Assembly: GCA_016183655.1 (NCBI GenBank)
Contig: JACPEH010000012.1
Location: forward strand, 62,001-126,000
Direction: 5' to 3'
Length of the DNA: 64,000 nt
From: Rhodocyclales bacterium
GTDB lineage: Bacteria > Pseudomonadota > Gammaproteobacteria > Burkholderiales > Rhodocyclaceae
Positions 25,817-34,771 of the stretch are shown one piece after another. The translations under genes and the position numbers were made by a program. How positions within the stretch are numbered: the stretch's first letter is position 1; the number at the start of each line of letters is the position of its first letter. The notes under the pieces were generated by a model, which saw nothing but the letters and a program-made list of their open reading frames with translations, was not told where the DNA came from and made no database searches.

Positions 25817-28042
25817 TCACTGACGGGGAGCGGAGAACAGGCGCTTCCACGCTTTGCGCCCGACGCGCCGCTTCGCGGCGACCTTCAGGTCGTAGACGAC
25901 GAACGGCCAGCGGTGCCACCAGCGCAGCTTCTCGCGCAGCGCCGACAGGTAGATGCCGAGGAATTTCTCGCGCCCGGCCCAGTGCAGCTTGTTGCAGATG
26001 CGCACCAGATCGGCGAAACGCTCGCGCAGCGGCAGCGGCCCGCGGAAGACGCGGATGCGCCCGGTGTCGATCAGCGAGAAGGCCAGGCCGCCGGCATCGG
26101 TGCGACGGATCAGGATGTTGCCGCCGGAAAGGTCGCGGAAGAGGATGCCGCGGCCGTGCATCGTCAGCAGGTAGGCGGCGAGCTGGCGATAGGCGGTCTC
26201 CTCGTCGACGCCGGCGAACGTTTTCTCGCCTGCGGCGAACGCCGACACCAACTCGCGCGCGGTGAATTCGGCGGGAACGTATTCGCAGACGTAGAAATTC
26301 TGCGTCAGGCTGCGGTCGCCTTCCTTCTCGAACCAGGCCACCGGCGGTGCCGCGGCGACGCCGCGGCGCAACAGCTCGCTGGTGCCGTTCCAGCTGCGCA
26401 GGCCTTTCGAGGGCTTGAAACGGTCCAGCAGCTTCTTGTGCAGATGCATCCTCACCGGCTGCTTGACGACCAGCTTGGCACCGTCGGCGCGCGGATCGTC
26501 GACCGTCCAGATCGCATTACGCGCATGGCGCAGCGTCGCCTCGCGCGGCGGCGCACCGATCCGTTGCGGATGAATCCGCTGCAGCAACCGCTCGGCTTCG
26601 GCGCCGTCGCGGGCGAGCACGATGCCGCGCCAGCCGTCTTCCCGGAAGTAGAAGTGCGTTTTCCCCGGCGCATGGCGGTGGATGGCGACATCCTTCAACA
26701 CCGCAGCCGTCGTCTTCACGACCACCGTGCGCGCTGCCGGCCAGAGCAGGTAGAGCGGCGCCTCGCTGGCCAGCGTCGGCCGCTCGCGCAGGATCTCCCC
26801 GTCGCGGCAACGGCACAGTGCCGTGCGCAGATCCTCGTCGGCATAGATGTCCTGCAGCGCGGCAGCACGGCCGTTGGTGGTCCACACGACATGGACCAGG
26901 CCGGTTCCGGTCTGGAAGGCATGCACTTCGAGCTGCTCGGAAGCGTTCAGGCGGCCGCCGTAGCGGCTGCCCGGAATCAGCTCGGCAAAGGCCGTCAGCG
27001 CGCGCAACGCCGGGCGCGCCCGCAGATCGGAGAGTCCGCCGCGCAGGCCGGCATAGTGGGTGATGCGCTCCAGTGCCGGATAGGGGAAGTCGCCTTCGTC
27101 GACCAGGCCCTCGCGGTGGCAGACCAGCGGCCCCCACCAGGCACGCTCCAGCGCCCCCGACGCCGCGCACAGCACCAGGTAGCGCGTCAGGTAGTCGGCC
27201 TGTTTCTCCTCGCTGTCCGGCAACAGGCGTTCGATGCGCGGCAAGGTCCAGAACGCCGACGGCGAGAACAGCCGCGGCACGCCGAAATCGGCGCCGATAC
27301 GTGCCAACAGCCGCGCCTTCTTGACCAGATTGAATTTGTGCAGCGGCGCCAGCCGGTGGCCGAGGATCTTGTGGTCGTAGCGCTCCGGTTCGGTGCAGCG
27401 CTCCGAGAACAGATTGTCGGTGTGCAGGTCGGGCAACTGCCCGCGCTCGCGCAGCAGCGCCAGCAGCCCGACGTTCCACGGCGGCTCGAAATCGGTGACG
27501 CTCGGTCCGGCGAGCGTCACCCCGCGCGCGCGCGCCTCACGCCAGGCAATGTCCCACAGTGCAAGGAAGCCGGCGAGCGTATGGCCCGCCCAGCGCTTGC
27601 GATTGACCGTCGAGCCGACCTCGACGATCTCGACACGCGTCCCGAAACGATCCAGCGTCGCCGCGACAAAGTCCAGCCATTCCCGACGCGCCTCATCCGA
27701 GGTTTCCATCTTGCGCGCCCGCTCGGCGGGCTGCACCAGATGCAGCGTGACGTGGAAGGCTTCGCCGAGCAGCCGTTCGAGCAGCCGCGCCGCCGGCCGC
27801 TCGGCGTCACCGTAGGTGAAGTCGAGGCGGACGTGGCGGACACCGGCTTCGCGCAGACGGGCCAGCAGCCAGTCGTCGACCGCCGGGTCGGCAGCGGCGG
27901 CGACGCCGACCCCGGCAAAGGCCTCGGCAACGACGTGCCCGGCCGGCGGCCGATGTCCGCCGGGACAGCGCAGGCCGCCGCGCAGCAGATAGCCGAGCAG
28001 GGCCGAGGCAAAACGCAGGCGCGGGCTCGTTGCCTCGCTCAT
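25817..28042 (-). CDS. Fusion: glycoside-hydrolase-like domain + LPS kinase-like domain
   Basis: 741 residues with two unrelated parts. Residues about 40-365 look like a TIM-barrel glycoside hydrolase: VRHVRLDFTYGD, VTLHLVQPAER, VEIVEVGSTVNRKRWAG, VTLAGPSVTDFEPPWN and LERAWWGPLVCH are strand-end motifs in order. Next comes a beta-rich linker (about 370-450, LEVHAFQTGTGLVHVVWTTNG). Residues about 460-741 are a WaaP/InaA-type kinase: VVKQP near 527, the catalytic loop FRDLSGGN (635-642) and LIDTG (657-661) in place of DFG. The kinase Asp and Asn are kept. At the expected barrel acid/base site GSTVN replaces the usual NEP, so hydrolysis is doubtful. The start overlaps the 203-aa kinase-like gene by four bases. 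Function unknown; LPS core modification is inferred from the cluster. Confidence 0.75.
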   Translation of the reverse strand: MSEATSPRLRFASALLGYLLRGGLRCPGGHRPPAGHVVAEAFAGVGVAAAADPAVDDWLLARLREAGVRHVRLDFTYGDAERPAARLLERLLGEAFHVTLHLVQPAERARKMETSDEARREWLDFVAATLDRFGTRVEIVEVGSTVNRKRWAGHTLAGFLALWDIAWREARARGVTLAGPSVTDFEPPWNVGLLALLRERGQLPDLHTDNLFSERCTEPERYDHKILGHRLAPLHKFNLVKKARLLARIGADFGVPRLFSPSAFWTLPRIERLLPDSEEKQADYLTRYLVLCAASGALERAWWGPLVCHREGLVDEGDFPYPALERITHYAGLRGGLSDLRARPALRALTAFAELIPGSRYGGRLNASEQLEVHAFQTGTGLVHVVWTTNGRAAALQDIYADEDLRTALCRCRDGEILRERPTLASEAPLYLLWPAARTVVVKTTAAVLKDVAIHRHAPGKTHFYFREDGWRGIVLARDGAEAERLLQRIHPQRIGAPPREATLRHARNAIWTVDDPRADGAKLVVKQPVRMHLHKKLLDRFKPSKGLRSWNGTSELLRRGVAAAPPVAWFEKEGDRSLTQNFYVCEYVPAEFTARELVSAFAAGEKTFAGVDEETAYRQLAAYLLTMHGRGILFRDLSGGNILIRRTDAGGLAFSLIDTGRIRVFRGPLPLRERFADLVRICNKLHWAGREKFLGIYLSALREKLRWWHRWPFVVYDLKVAAKRRVGRKAWKRLFSAPRQ

Positions 28043-28650
28043 CGCGGATCACCGGCCCCGGCCACCCGACCATTGACGATGGCGTCGAGGTCGAGCCAGG
28101 CGCTCTCCTCGGCCAAACCCTGCATGCGGCGCATGTTGCGCGCGCGCAGATACTTGCCGAGCGCCCAGGGGTGGATGCGCAGGTCGGAGAAGTCGATCAG
28201 CCCGAGGCGGCCGTCCGGCGTGCGGACGACGTTGCCGAGGTGCAGCGAGCGGAAATAGATGCCCTTGTCGTGCAGCCCGATAACGAAGCGGGTGAACGCC
28301 GCCTTCAGTTCGCGTTCGCCTTGCTGCGACAAGCCTGCCCGCGCCATCTCGCGCAGCGTCGTGCCGGCCAGCGGCGTGTAATGGACCGCATCGCGCTCGA
28401 TCGACGGAATGCGCAGGACGTCGATCACCTGCGGCACCGGGATGCCCAGCCGGGCCAGCGCTACCGCGTTGTTGGCAAAGCGCCGGGCGTAGGGATAGAG
28501 CGCGGCCGACGACAGCACCCGCCGGCGACGGAAGAGCTTGAAGATGGTCCCGTCGGCGAGGCGCAGCACCTTGTCGCCGTGGTGGTCGACTTCGAGCACC
28601 TCGGCGCCCTCGCGCAAGGCGAGATAGTCCCGCTGTTCCAGTCTCTTCAA
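28039..28650 (-). CDS. InaA-type kinase-like protein (PA4998/toluene tolerance-like), catalytic Asp missing
   Basis: 203 residues. The opening EVLEVDHHGDKVLRLADGTIFKLFRRRR holds a beta-rich N-lobe with Lys in IFKLF. The catalytic loop reads YFRSLHLGNVV, so the expected D of HGDLHLGN is Ser, and the DFG position is LIDFSDL. The same R-S-L-H-L-G-N pattern occurs, as I recall, in the P. aeruginosa PA4998 family next to msbA; the loss may be a family trait rather than damage. It is divergent from msbA across a 132-bp gap, as PA4998 neighbours msbA. Either a pseudokinase or a kinase with an altered mechanism. Confidence 0.75.
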   Translation of the reverse strand: MKRLEQRDYLALREGAEVLEVDHHGDKVLRLADGTIFKLFRRRRVLSSAALYPYARRFANNAVALARLGIPVPQVIDVLRIPSIERDAVHYTPLAGTTLREMARAGLSQQGERELKAAFTRFVIGLHDKGIYFRSLHLGNVVRTPDGRLGLIDFSDLRIHPWALGKYLRARNMRRMQGLAEESAWLDLDAIVNGRVAGAGDPR

Positions 28651-28726
28651 GGGTCGGCCCGCCGATAAAACCCGCTAGTTTACCGTCTTGCAGCGGCCAG
28701 AGGTACAAAGGCCGCCGGGGGCGGCA

Positions 28727-28735
28727 TGCTAAACT
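28727..28735 (+). promoter_or_regulatory. Extended -10 promoter for msbA
   Basis: TGC-TAAACT is an extended -10 (TGn-TAAACT); no good -35 lies at the right spacing, as expected for that class. It overlaps the ATG at 28726 that heads the track ORF, which argues that the true msbA start is the later ATG 28783. Confidence 0.4.
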
Positions 28736-28782
28736 CCGCCGTCCCCGCGATAACCCGTACGCCGCATCCGAAAGCCCTGCCC

Positions 28783-30609
28783 ATGCCGCAATCCGGCCCG
28801 AAACATCCCGCCAAGCACACCTCGTCGCTGAAGGTCTATCTGCGGCTGCTCAGTTACCTGCGGCCGTTCCTCGGCCTGTTCACGGTCAGCATCGTCGGCT
28901 ACGTGATCTTCGCCTCGTCGCAGCCGATGATGGCCGCCGTCCTCAAGTACTTCGTCGACGGCCTGACGGCGCCGGCCGATGTCACCCATCACGCGCTGCC
29001 GCTGATCGGCAGCGTGCAGTTGATGTATGGCGTGCCGCTGCTGCTGGTGATGATCATCACCTGGCAAGGCATCGGCTCCTTCTTCGGCAACTATTACCTC
29101 GCCCGCGTTTCGCTCGGCCTGATCAACGACCTGCGCCGGGCGCTGTTCGACAACCTGCTGCGCCTGCCCAACGCCTATTTCGACCAGCACAATTCCGGCC
29201 ACCTGATCTCGCGCATCACCTACAACGTGACCATGGTCACCGGCGCCGCCACCGACGCCATCAAGGTCGTCATCCGCGAAGGCCTGACCGTGGTCTTCCT
29301 CTTCTCCTACCTGCTGTGGATGAACTGGAAGCTGACGCTGGTCATGCTCGCCATCCTGCCGATCATCGGCGGCATGGTCGCCAGCGCCAGCCGCAAGTTC
29401 CGCAAGCAGAGCAAGAAGATCCAGGTGGCGATGGGCGACCTGACGCACATCGCCTCGGAAACGATCCAGGGCTACCGCGTCGTCAGGAGCTTCGGCGGCG
29501 AGGACTACGAATCGGCGCGCTTCAAGGCGGCCAGCGAGGACAACACCGCCAAGCAGTTGCGCATGGTGAAGACCGGCGCCACCTTCACGCCGGCGCTGCA
29601 GTTCGTCATCTTCACGACGATGGCGACGGTGCTCTTCCTGGTGCTGCTGCTGCGCGGCGACTCCTCGGCCGGCGACCTGGTCTCCTACATCACCGCCGCC
29701 GGCATGCTGCCGAAGCCGATCCGTCAGCTGTCCGAGGTCAGCGGCACGATCCAGAAGGGCATCGCCGGCGCCGAAAGCATCTTCTCCCAGCTCGACGAAG
29801 CCACCGAGACCGACCGCGGCACGGTCGAGCGCGAACGCGTCAGCGGCCGGCTGGAAGTCCGCGGACTCAGCTTCACCTACCCCGGCAGCGCGCAGCCGGT
29901 GCTGCGCGACCTCGACTTCAGCGTCGCCCCCGGGCAGATGGTGGCCATCGTCGGCCGCTCGGGCAGCGGCAAGTCAACGCTGGCCAGCCTGATCCCGCGC
30001 TTCTACCATCATGCCGAAGGCCAGATCCTGATCGACGGCGTCGACGTCGAAGACTACACGCTGAAGAACCTGCGCCGGCACATCGCGCTGGTCACGCAGC
30101 AGGTCGTCCTGTTCAACGACACGGTCGCCCGCAACATCGCCTACGGCGACCTCGCCCAGGCGCCGCGCGCGGAAATCGAGCAGGCCGCGGAAGCGGCTTT
30201 TGCCCGCGAATTCATCGACCGCTTGCCACAGGGTTTCGACACGCTGGTCGGCGAAAACGGCGTCCTGCTTTCCGGCGGCCAGCGCCAGCGCCTGGCGATC
30301 GCGCGCGCACTGCTCAAGAACGCACCGATCCTGATCCTCGACGAGGCCACCTCGGCGCTCGACACCGAATCCGAACGGCACATCCAGGCGGCGCTCGACC
30401 GCGTCATGCAGGGCCGGACGACGCTGGTCATCGCCCACCGCCTGTCGACGATCGAAAAGGCCGACCTCATCCTGGTCATGGATCAGGGGCAGATCGTCGA
30501 GCGCGGTACGCACGCCGAACTGCTGGCAGCCAACGGCCACTACGCACGCCTGCATGCGGTGCAGTTCGAGGAAGGAACGGAAGACGCCGGCGACGACAGC
30601 GCCGCCTGA
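28783..30609 (+). CDS. msbA: Lipid A export ABC transporter MsbA
   Basis: 608 residues from ATG 28783. Six membrane helices (about 30-320) with the coupling and substrate-cavity regions are followed by the nucleotide-binding domain. Walker A is GRSGSGKST near 393, the Q-loop ALVTQQVVLFND, signature LSGGQRQR near 500, Walker B ILILDEATSALD and the H-loop AHRLST. MsbA is an inner-membrane half-transporter that dimerises and flips core-lipid A to the periplasmic face. It sits in the middle of the core-synthesis genes, convergent with the tandem kinase (19 bp apart). The start 19 codons earlier in the ORF track is less likely. Confidence 0.93.
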   Translation: MPQSGPKHPAKHTSSLKVYLRLLSYLRPFLGLFTVSIVGYVIFASSQPMMAAVLKYFVDGLTAPADVTHHALPLIGSVQLMYGVPLLLVMIITWQGIGSFFGNYYLARVSLGLINDLRRALFDNLLRLPNAYFDQHNSGHLISRITYNVTMVTGAATDAIKVVIREGLTVVFLFSYLLWMNWKLTLVMLAILPIIGGMVASASRKFRKQSKKIQVAMGDLTHIASETIQGYRVVRSFGGEDYESARFKAASEDNTAKQLRMVKTGATFTPALQFVIFTTMATVLFLVLLLRGDSSAGDLVSYITAAGMLPKPIRQLSEVSGTIQKGIAGAESIFSQLDEATETDRGTVERERVSGRLEVRGLSFTYPGSAQPVLRDLDFSVAPGQMVAIVGRSGSGKSTLASLIPRFYHHAEGQILIDGVDVEDYTLKNLRRHIALVTQQVVLFNDTVARNIAYGDLAQAPRAEIEQAAEAAFAREFIDRLPQGFDTLVGENGVLLSGGQRQRLAIARALLKNAPILILDEATSALDTESERHIQAALDRVMQGRTTLVIAHRLSTIEKADLILVMDQGQIVERGTHAELLAANGHYARLHAVQFEEGTEDAGDDSAA

Positions 30610-30628
30610 GTCGCCCGCTGCGGCCGGC

Positions 30629-32071
30629 TCAAGCCGGCGGCAACGTCCGCTGCAGCCAGCGGCCCAGCACCGACGCCTCCGGCCAGTTGCGCAGCAGGCG
30701 GGCGCGATCCCGCCGCCAGGCCTTGCGATAGGCGGTATCGCTGCGGTGCTGCGTGCAGGCATCGAGGTCGATCAGCCAGACCCCGCCCTGATGCCAGAGC
30801 AGGTTGGTCGCCTTCAGGTCGCCGTGACTGATGCGCAGGCGATGCAGCGTCGAGAACAGCGAGGCGATCGCCGCCGCCTCGGCGCCCCCCGGCTCGCAGT
30901 CGGCCGACAGATGCTGCGCGAGGTTGGCCCCGGGGCAGAATTCGGTCACCAGCCAGGCGCGCCGGCGCAACGGGCCGAGACGTTCCTCGATCAGCGCCAG
31001 CGGGGCCGGCGTTGGAATGCCGAACAGGCCCAGGCGGTGCGCCTCGCGCCACGAATGCCAGGCCCGGCTCGGACGCCACAGACGCGACAGCGCATGGCCG
31101 ACGCTCTTTAGGTTGTAGCGCTTGATGACGACATCGCCCCCCGCCGCGCCGGCCCGGGCAACCGTGCAGGTATTGCCCGCCTTGAGGCGCACACCGGCAT
31201 CCACCGCGCGGTCCGGATCGCGTAGCAGGGGCGCCAGCCGGTCGGCCGCCGCGCGCACGACCGCGGAAAAACGCGTGGCACGCTTGTCGACCGCGAACAG
31301 CGAGCAGTCGCGTACGCATTTGGCGAGGAAGTCCTTGAGCCGCCAGTCGCGCACCCGGGCGATCTCCGCCCGCAGCTGCGCTTCGCCGACATCGGCAACG
31401 CCACCCGCGGCCCGGTAGGCCGCCAGCAGCGCGGCGCAGGAATCGTCCCAGGCCGCCGGCAGCTGCGCCAGCAGCATGCCGAGGTTCGCCGCCGCCGCGG
31501 CAGCGGTCAGCGCCTGCCCGCTCCCGCTCACCGAATCGCCGTCGATCACCAGCAGGCATTCGCCGCTGCGCAGGAAATTGCCGAGGTGCAGGTCCCCTTG
31601 CGCCAGACCGGCACGGTGCATCTGCGCCAGCACGTCGAGCGCGGGAACCAGCAGGGCCAGCGCGACTGCGTCGCCGGCCGGTCGTGCGGCAACGCTGCGC
31701 CAGCGCTCGGCCAGCGACACCGCATCGGGCAGGAAAGCCGTGAGCACGGCATGTCCGCCGCCGGCAAGCGGCGCCGCGGCACAGACGTCGGGCGTCGGAA
31801 TCCCGGCCGCCCGCAGCGCTTCGATACCCCGGCACTCCTGACGCCAGTGGCGCTCGCTGCCCGCCGCGACGAACAGTTTGGCGAGCACGCGCACGCCGCC
31901 GAAATCCGCCTCGCCAACGATGCGTTTACCGGGCAGCACCCGCAACAGACGGAAAACCGTCAGCGAGCGGCCATCCGTCAGTTCGACGCGGAACGGCAGC
32001 GGCGGCTGCCGGCCGGCGGCACGCAGCGCGGCGGCGGCGGTTAGCGGCAACGGCGGCGGCGCCTCGCTCAT
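30629..32071 (-). CDS. Tandem InaA/WaaP-type LPS kinase with two kinase domains (PA5006-like)
   Basis: 480 residues from ATG 32071 (MSEAPPP), whose ATGA overlaps the WapQ-like stop. Two kinase domains lie in tandem. Domain 1 (about 30-220) has AKLFV near 64, LAQGDLHLGN at 156-165 and VIDGDS at 175-180. Domain 2 (about 295-450) has VIKRYNL near 315, SHGDLKATN at 415-423 and LIDLDA at 433-438. Both keep the catalytic Asp and Asn; the DFG position is DGD in one and DLD in the other. P. aeruginosa PA5006 (about 474 aa) has a similar size and place in its core cluster. Likely phosphorylates core heptoses; the substrate of each domain is unknown. Confidence 0.8.
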   Translation of the reverse strand: MSEAPPPLPLTAAAALRAAGRQPPLPFRVELTDGRSLTVFRLLRVLPGKRIVGEADFGGVRVLAKLFVAAGSERHWRQECRGIEALRAAGIPTPDVCAAAPLAGGGHAVLTAFLPDAVSLAERWRSVAARPAGDAVALALLVPALDVLAQMHRAGLAQGDLHLGNFLRSGECLLVIDGDSVSGSGQALTAAAAAANLGMLLAQLPAAWDDSCAALLAAYRAAGGVADVGEAQLRAEIARVRDWRLKDFLAKCVRDCSLFAVDKRATRFSAVVRAAADRLAPLLRDPDRAVDAGVRLKAGNTCTVARAGAAGGDVVIKRYNLKSVGHALSRLWRPSRAWHSWREAHRLGLFGIPTPAPLALIEERLGPLRRRAWLVTEFCPGANLAQHLSADCEPGGAEAAAIASLFSTLHRLRISHGDLKATNLLWHQGGVWLIDLDACTQHRSDTAYRKAWRRDRARLLRNWPEASVLGRWLQRTLPPA

Positions 32072-32835
32072 TCCCGCCCCTCGAAGAACTTCAGGATGCG
32101 GCGGATGCGGCGCTTGTCGGCCACGGTCAGCCGCGCATGACCGGCGTAATCGAGATAGAAACGCAGGCGCTGCGTGCGCGACAGCTGATACTTCCCGATC
32201 TTGTCGAGACAGGCGAGGTCCTTGACGATGCGGTAGCGCAACATCGGGCCGCGCCAGAAAGCACCGCTCGGGCAATCGATCAGATAGACGGTCGGCAGCT
32301 CACCGTCATCGACCAGCAGATTTCGCCACTTCAGGTCGTTGTGCGCGAAACCGGCATCGTGCAGCCGCCGCGCGTGGTGCGCCACCTGCCGGCAGACTTC
32401 CGCCATCCAGCGCCGGTTGCGCAAGCGCTGATCGCCCTCGTTGGCCATGCTCCCGAGGTCGGCAGTGCGCGGAATTTCCTCGGTGACCAGCGCGCCGCGC
32501 GCAAAGCTGCCGCGCGTCCGCTCCAGTCCGTACGCGACCAGCGTCGCCGTCGGAATACCCCATTGCCGGAACAGCCGCAGGTTCTCCCATTCCTTGACCA
32601 CGCGCTGTGGCGCGATCAGGCCGCGCAGGCCGAACCAGCGGCGCACGGCGTTCTTGCCGTTGCCGACATAGCGCTTCACGTAGTAGCGCTTGCCGTCGGC
32701 AGCGACGCGCAGCACGCGCGACAGCGGGTCGCTGGCGATCGGCTCGCCGTCGACGGCAAAGGTCGACTCGAGCGTGCCGAACAGCCGCTCGACCGCGCCG
32801 CCGCGATAGTCCGCGTTGAACCACCAGCGCTTCAC
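32068..32835 (-). CDS. LPS core kinase, WapQ/PA5007-type
   Basis: 255 residues from GTG 32835 (VKRWWFNADYR), overlapping the waaP stop by four bases. N-lobe segment LRVAADGKRYYVKRYVGNGK has the VKRY Lys near 52. The C-lobe has a catalytic loop FAHNDLKWRNLLV (HND for HRD) near 165 and LIDCPSG near 185 where DFG is expected. The ORF track runs on to 33609 in the same frame, but that part overlaps waaP out of frame and is a shadow. Related proteins in P. aeruginosa phosphorylate the inner-core heptoses; the exact position is not readable. Confidence 0.82.
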   Translation of the reverse strand: MKRWWFNADYRGGAVERLFGTLESTFAVDGEPIASDPLSRVLRVAADGKRYYVKRYVGNGKNAVRRWFGLRGLIAPQRVVKEWENLRLFRQWGIPTATLVAYGLERTRGSFARGALVTEEIPRTADLGSMANEGDQRLRNRRWMAEVCRQVAHHARRLHDAGFAHNDLKWRNLLVDDGELPTVYLIDCPSGAFWRGPMLRYRIVKDLACLDKIGKYQLSRTQRLRFYLDYAGHARLTVADKRRIRRILKFFEGRE

Positions 32836-33653
32836 AACGCGCCCCCGGCGAACTTCTTCACGAAGCGCCGCTGCAGGCGTGCCGCCTCGCGCTTGAGGTG
32901 CTCCAGCAGGCCGGCTTCGCCGCGCAGGACATCGCGCAGCGGCGCCGCAAAATAGGTGCGCAGGAAACGCAGGAAATCGCGCTGCGTCAGGCCGATGTCG
33001 AGCGCCGAGAAATAGAGCGCGGCCAGGTCCTTGTCGCGCCAGCGACGCGGCGTCTTCGTCCGGACCTGGGCACGGTGCAGGTCGATCAGCGACAGCTTGA
33101 AGTCGCCTGCCGCCGGCGCCGGGTCGAGGTGCAGCAGGAAATGGCAGAGATAGAAGTCGCGGTGATTGACGCCTCCCTGATGCATGCGGCGCGCCATCGT
33201 CGCCACGCGCCCGATCAGCGCGCGCTTCATGCGCGGCGCCGGCAGAGCGGTCTTCCAGTCGCGGCAGAAGTCTTCCAGGCTGATCGTCGGCGCCAGCTCC
33301 TCGGTGACGATGAACGAGTGCTGCGTCGCCGGATTGTCGCCGCGTGCGCCGTAGGCCACCGCACGCATGGTGTCGACGCCCAATTCCTCCAGTCGCCGGA
33401 TCGCCCGCCATTCGTTGCCGGCGCCGAGCACCGGCAGGCGCAGCGAGACGAGGTTCTTGACGATCTCGCCCCAGCCGACGCCGCGATGGATCTTGACGAA
33501 ATAGCCGCGGCCGGCGACCTCGGTGCGCAGCGTGCGGCGCGCTTCCAGCTCGCGATAGACCTTGCCCTGCAGCGCCTCGACGGCGACGAAGGGGTCCTGC
33601 CCGGACCACAGCGTGCGGAAGGGTTCATCGACGAACAATGTCGTGTCGCTCAC
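32832..33653 (-). CDS. waaP: LPS core heptose(I) kinase WaaP (RfaP)
   Basis: 273 residues from GTG 33653 (VSDTTLFVDEPF). Shows the WaaP signature: FVKIHRGVGWGEIVKNL in the N-lobe with catalytic Lys, VTEELAPTISLEDF, then GVNHRDFYLCHFLLH near 170 and LIDLHRAQVR near 195. WaaP transfers phosphate to O4 of heptose I at the cytoplasmic face, which is important for outer-membrane stability and essential in Pseudomonas. The start codon is inside the waaG stop overlap, so waaG-waaP are coupled. Confidence 0.93.
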   Translation of the reverse strand: MSDTTLFVDEPFRTLWSGQDPFVAVEALQGKVYRELEARRTLRTEVAGRGYFVKIHRGVGWGEIVKNLVSLRLPVLGAGNEWRAIRRLEELGVDTMRAVAYGARGDNPATQHSFIVTEELAPTISLEDFCRDWKTALPAPRMKRALIGRVATMARRMHQGGVNHRDFYLCHFLLHLDPAPAAGDFKLSLIDLHRAQVRTKTPRRWRDKDLAALYFSALDIGLTQRDFLRFLRTYFAAPLRDVLRGEAGLLEHLKREAARLQRRFVKKFAGGAL

Positions 33654-34771
33654 GCGCGTTCCTTCAGGATGACGTCGGCCGCAACCTCGGCGTTGTCGTA
33701 GATATCGGCGCGCGCCGCAAAGGCCAGTCCGTTCGCCTGCCACTGCCGGCGCGCCGCGTCGTCGGTCAGCATGCGTTCGAGCGCCGCATTCAGCGCCGGC
33801 TGCGCGAAAGGTTCCGCCAGCACGATGCCGGCGCCCGCCTCGTCAATGTAGTGGGCATAGCCGCAGACGGCGGTGGTCAGCACCGGCAGCCCGGCAACGA
33901 CCGCTTCGAGCAGCACGGTGCCGGTATTCTCGTTGTACGCCGGGTGGATCAACAGGTCGGCACCGAGCAGGAAGCGCGGGATGTCGTCGCGCCCCTGCAG
34001 GATGGCGATGCGTTCGGCGACCCCGAGCGATGCTGCCAGGCGCTGGAAGGCCGAGGGTTCGTCGGCACCGATCGCGATCAGCCGCGTGCGCCGGCGCAGC
34101 GCTTCCGGCAGCGCGACGAGCGCATTCAGGCTGCGGTCCAGCCCCTTGGTCTTGAAGCCGGAGCCGATCTGCACGAGCAGGAAATCGTCGTCCGCCAGCC
34201 CGAACTCGGCGCGGAACGCGGCGCGAATGTCGCCGGCGTTCGCCGGCGCCCGCCGGTCACGCGCGATGCCAGGCGGCAGCAGGTGGAAACGCCCGGCCGG
34301 CGTGCCGTAGTGCTTGACGAACAGCGGCTGCTGCAGCGACGAGATCATCAGGATCTCGGTGCGGCTCTCCGGCGCGAACACCGCCCGCTCGTAGCCGGCG
34401 AAATGCCGGTAGCGGCCCGACAGCCGGTAGAGCGGGTTGCGCAGCGTCTGTGCCTTGTCCTCGTAGCACGGGTCGGCGGCGAAATAGACGTCGAGTCCCG
34501 GCATCTTGTTGAAGCCGACGACGCGGTCGGCCGGCCGGCCGGCGAGATCGCGCGCCACCCAGTCGGTGAACTTCGCATAGCGCCGGGCATTGGTAATCGC
34601 GCGCACCGGTACGACCTGCACCGCGAAGCCCGCGGGAACGTCGCCGCGCCATTCCAGCGTGTAGACGCGGATCATGTGCCCGCGCCGCTGGCAGGCCAGC
34701 GCAATGCGCATGAAATCGCGCTGCAGGCCGCCGTGCGGAAAATATTTGTAGAGGCAGAACGCCAGCTGCAT
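33650..34771 (-). CDS. waaG: LPS core glucosyltransferase WaaG (RfaG)
   Basis: 373 residues from ATG 34771 (MQLAFCLYKYFPHGGLQRDFMRIA). This opening, with the GGLQRD acceptor-site motif, is typical of WaaG. The GT-B donor domain shows LVQIGSGFKTKGLDRSLNAL near 200 and the retaining ENTGTVLLEAVVAGLPVLTT near 285. WaaG adds the first hexose to heptose II. The start overlaps the stop of the upstream acyltransferase (TGATG). Classical partners waaF and waaC are not in this window. Confidence 0.92.
   Translation of the reverse strand: MQLAFCLYKYFPHGGLQRDFMRIALACQRRGHMIRVYTLEWRGDVPAGFAVQVVPVRAITNARRYAKFTDWVARDLAGRPADRVVGFNKMPGLDVYFAADPCYEDKAQTLRNPLYRLSGRYRHFAGYERAVFAPESRTEILMISSLQQPLFVKHYGTPAGRFHLLPPGIARDRRAPANAGDIRAAFRAEFGLADDDFLLVQIGSGFKTKGLDRSLNALVALPEALRRRTRLIAIGADEPSAFQRLAASLGVAERIAILQGRDDIPRFLLGADLLIHPAYNENTGTVLLEAVVAGLPVLTTAVCGYAHYIDEAGAGIVLAEPFAQPALNAALERMLTDDAARRQWQANGLAFAARADIYDNAEVAADVILKERA

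Noticed and set aside
28726-28782. Earlier msbA start (MLNSAVP)
   Set aside because: The ATG overlaps an extended -10 promoter element, and the extra residues resemble no MsbA N terminus.
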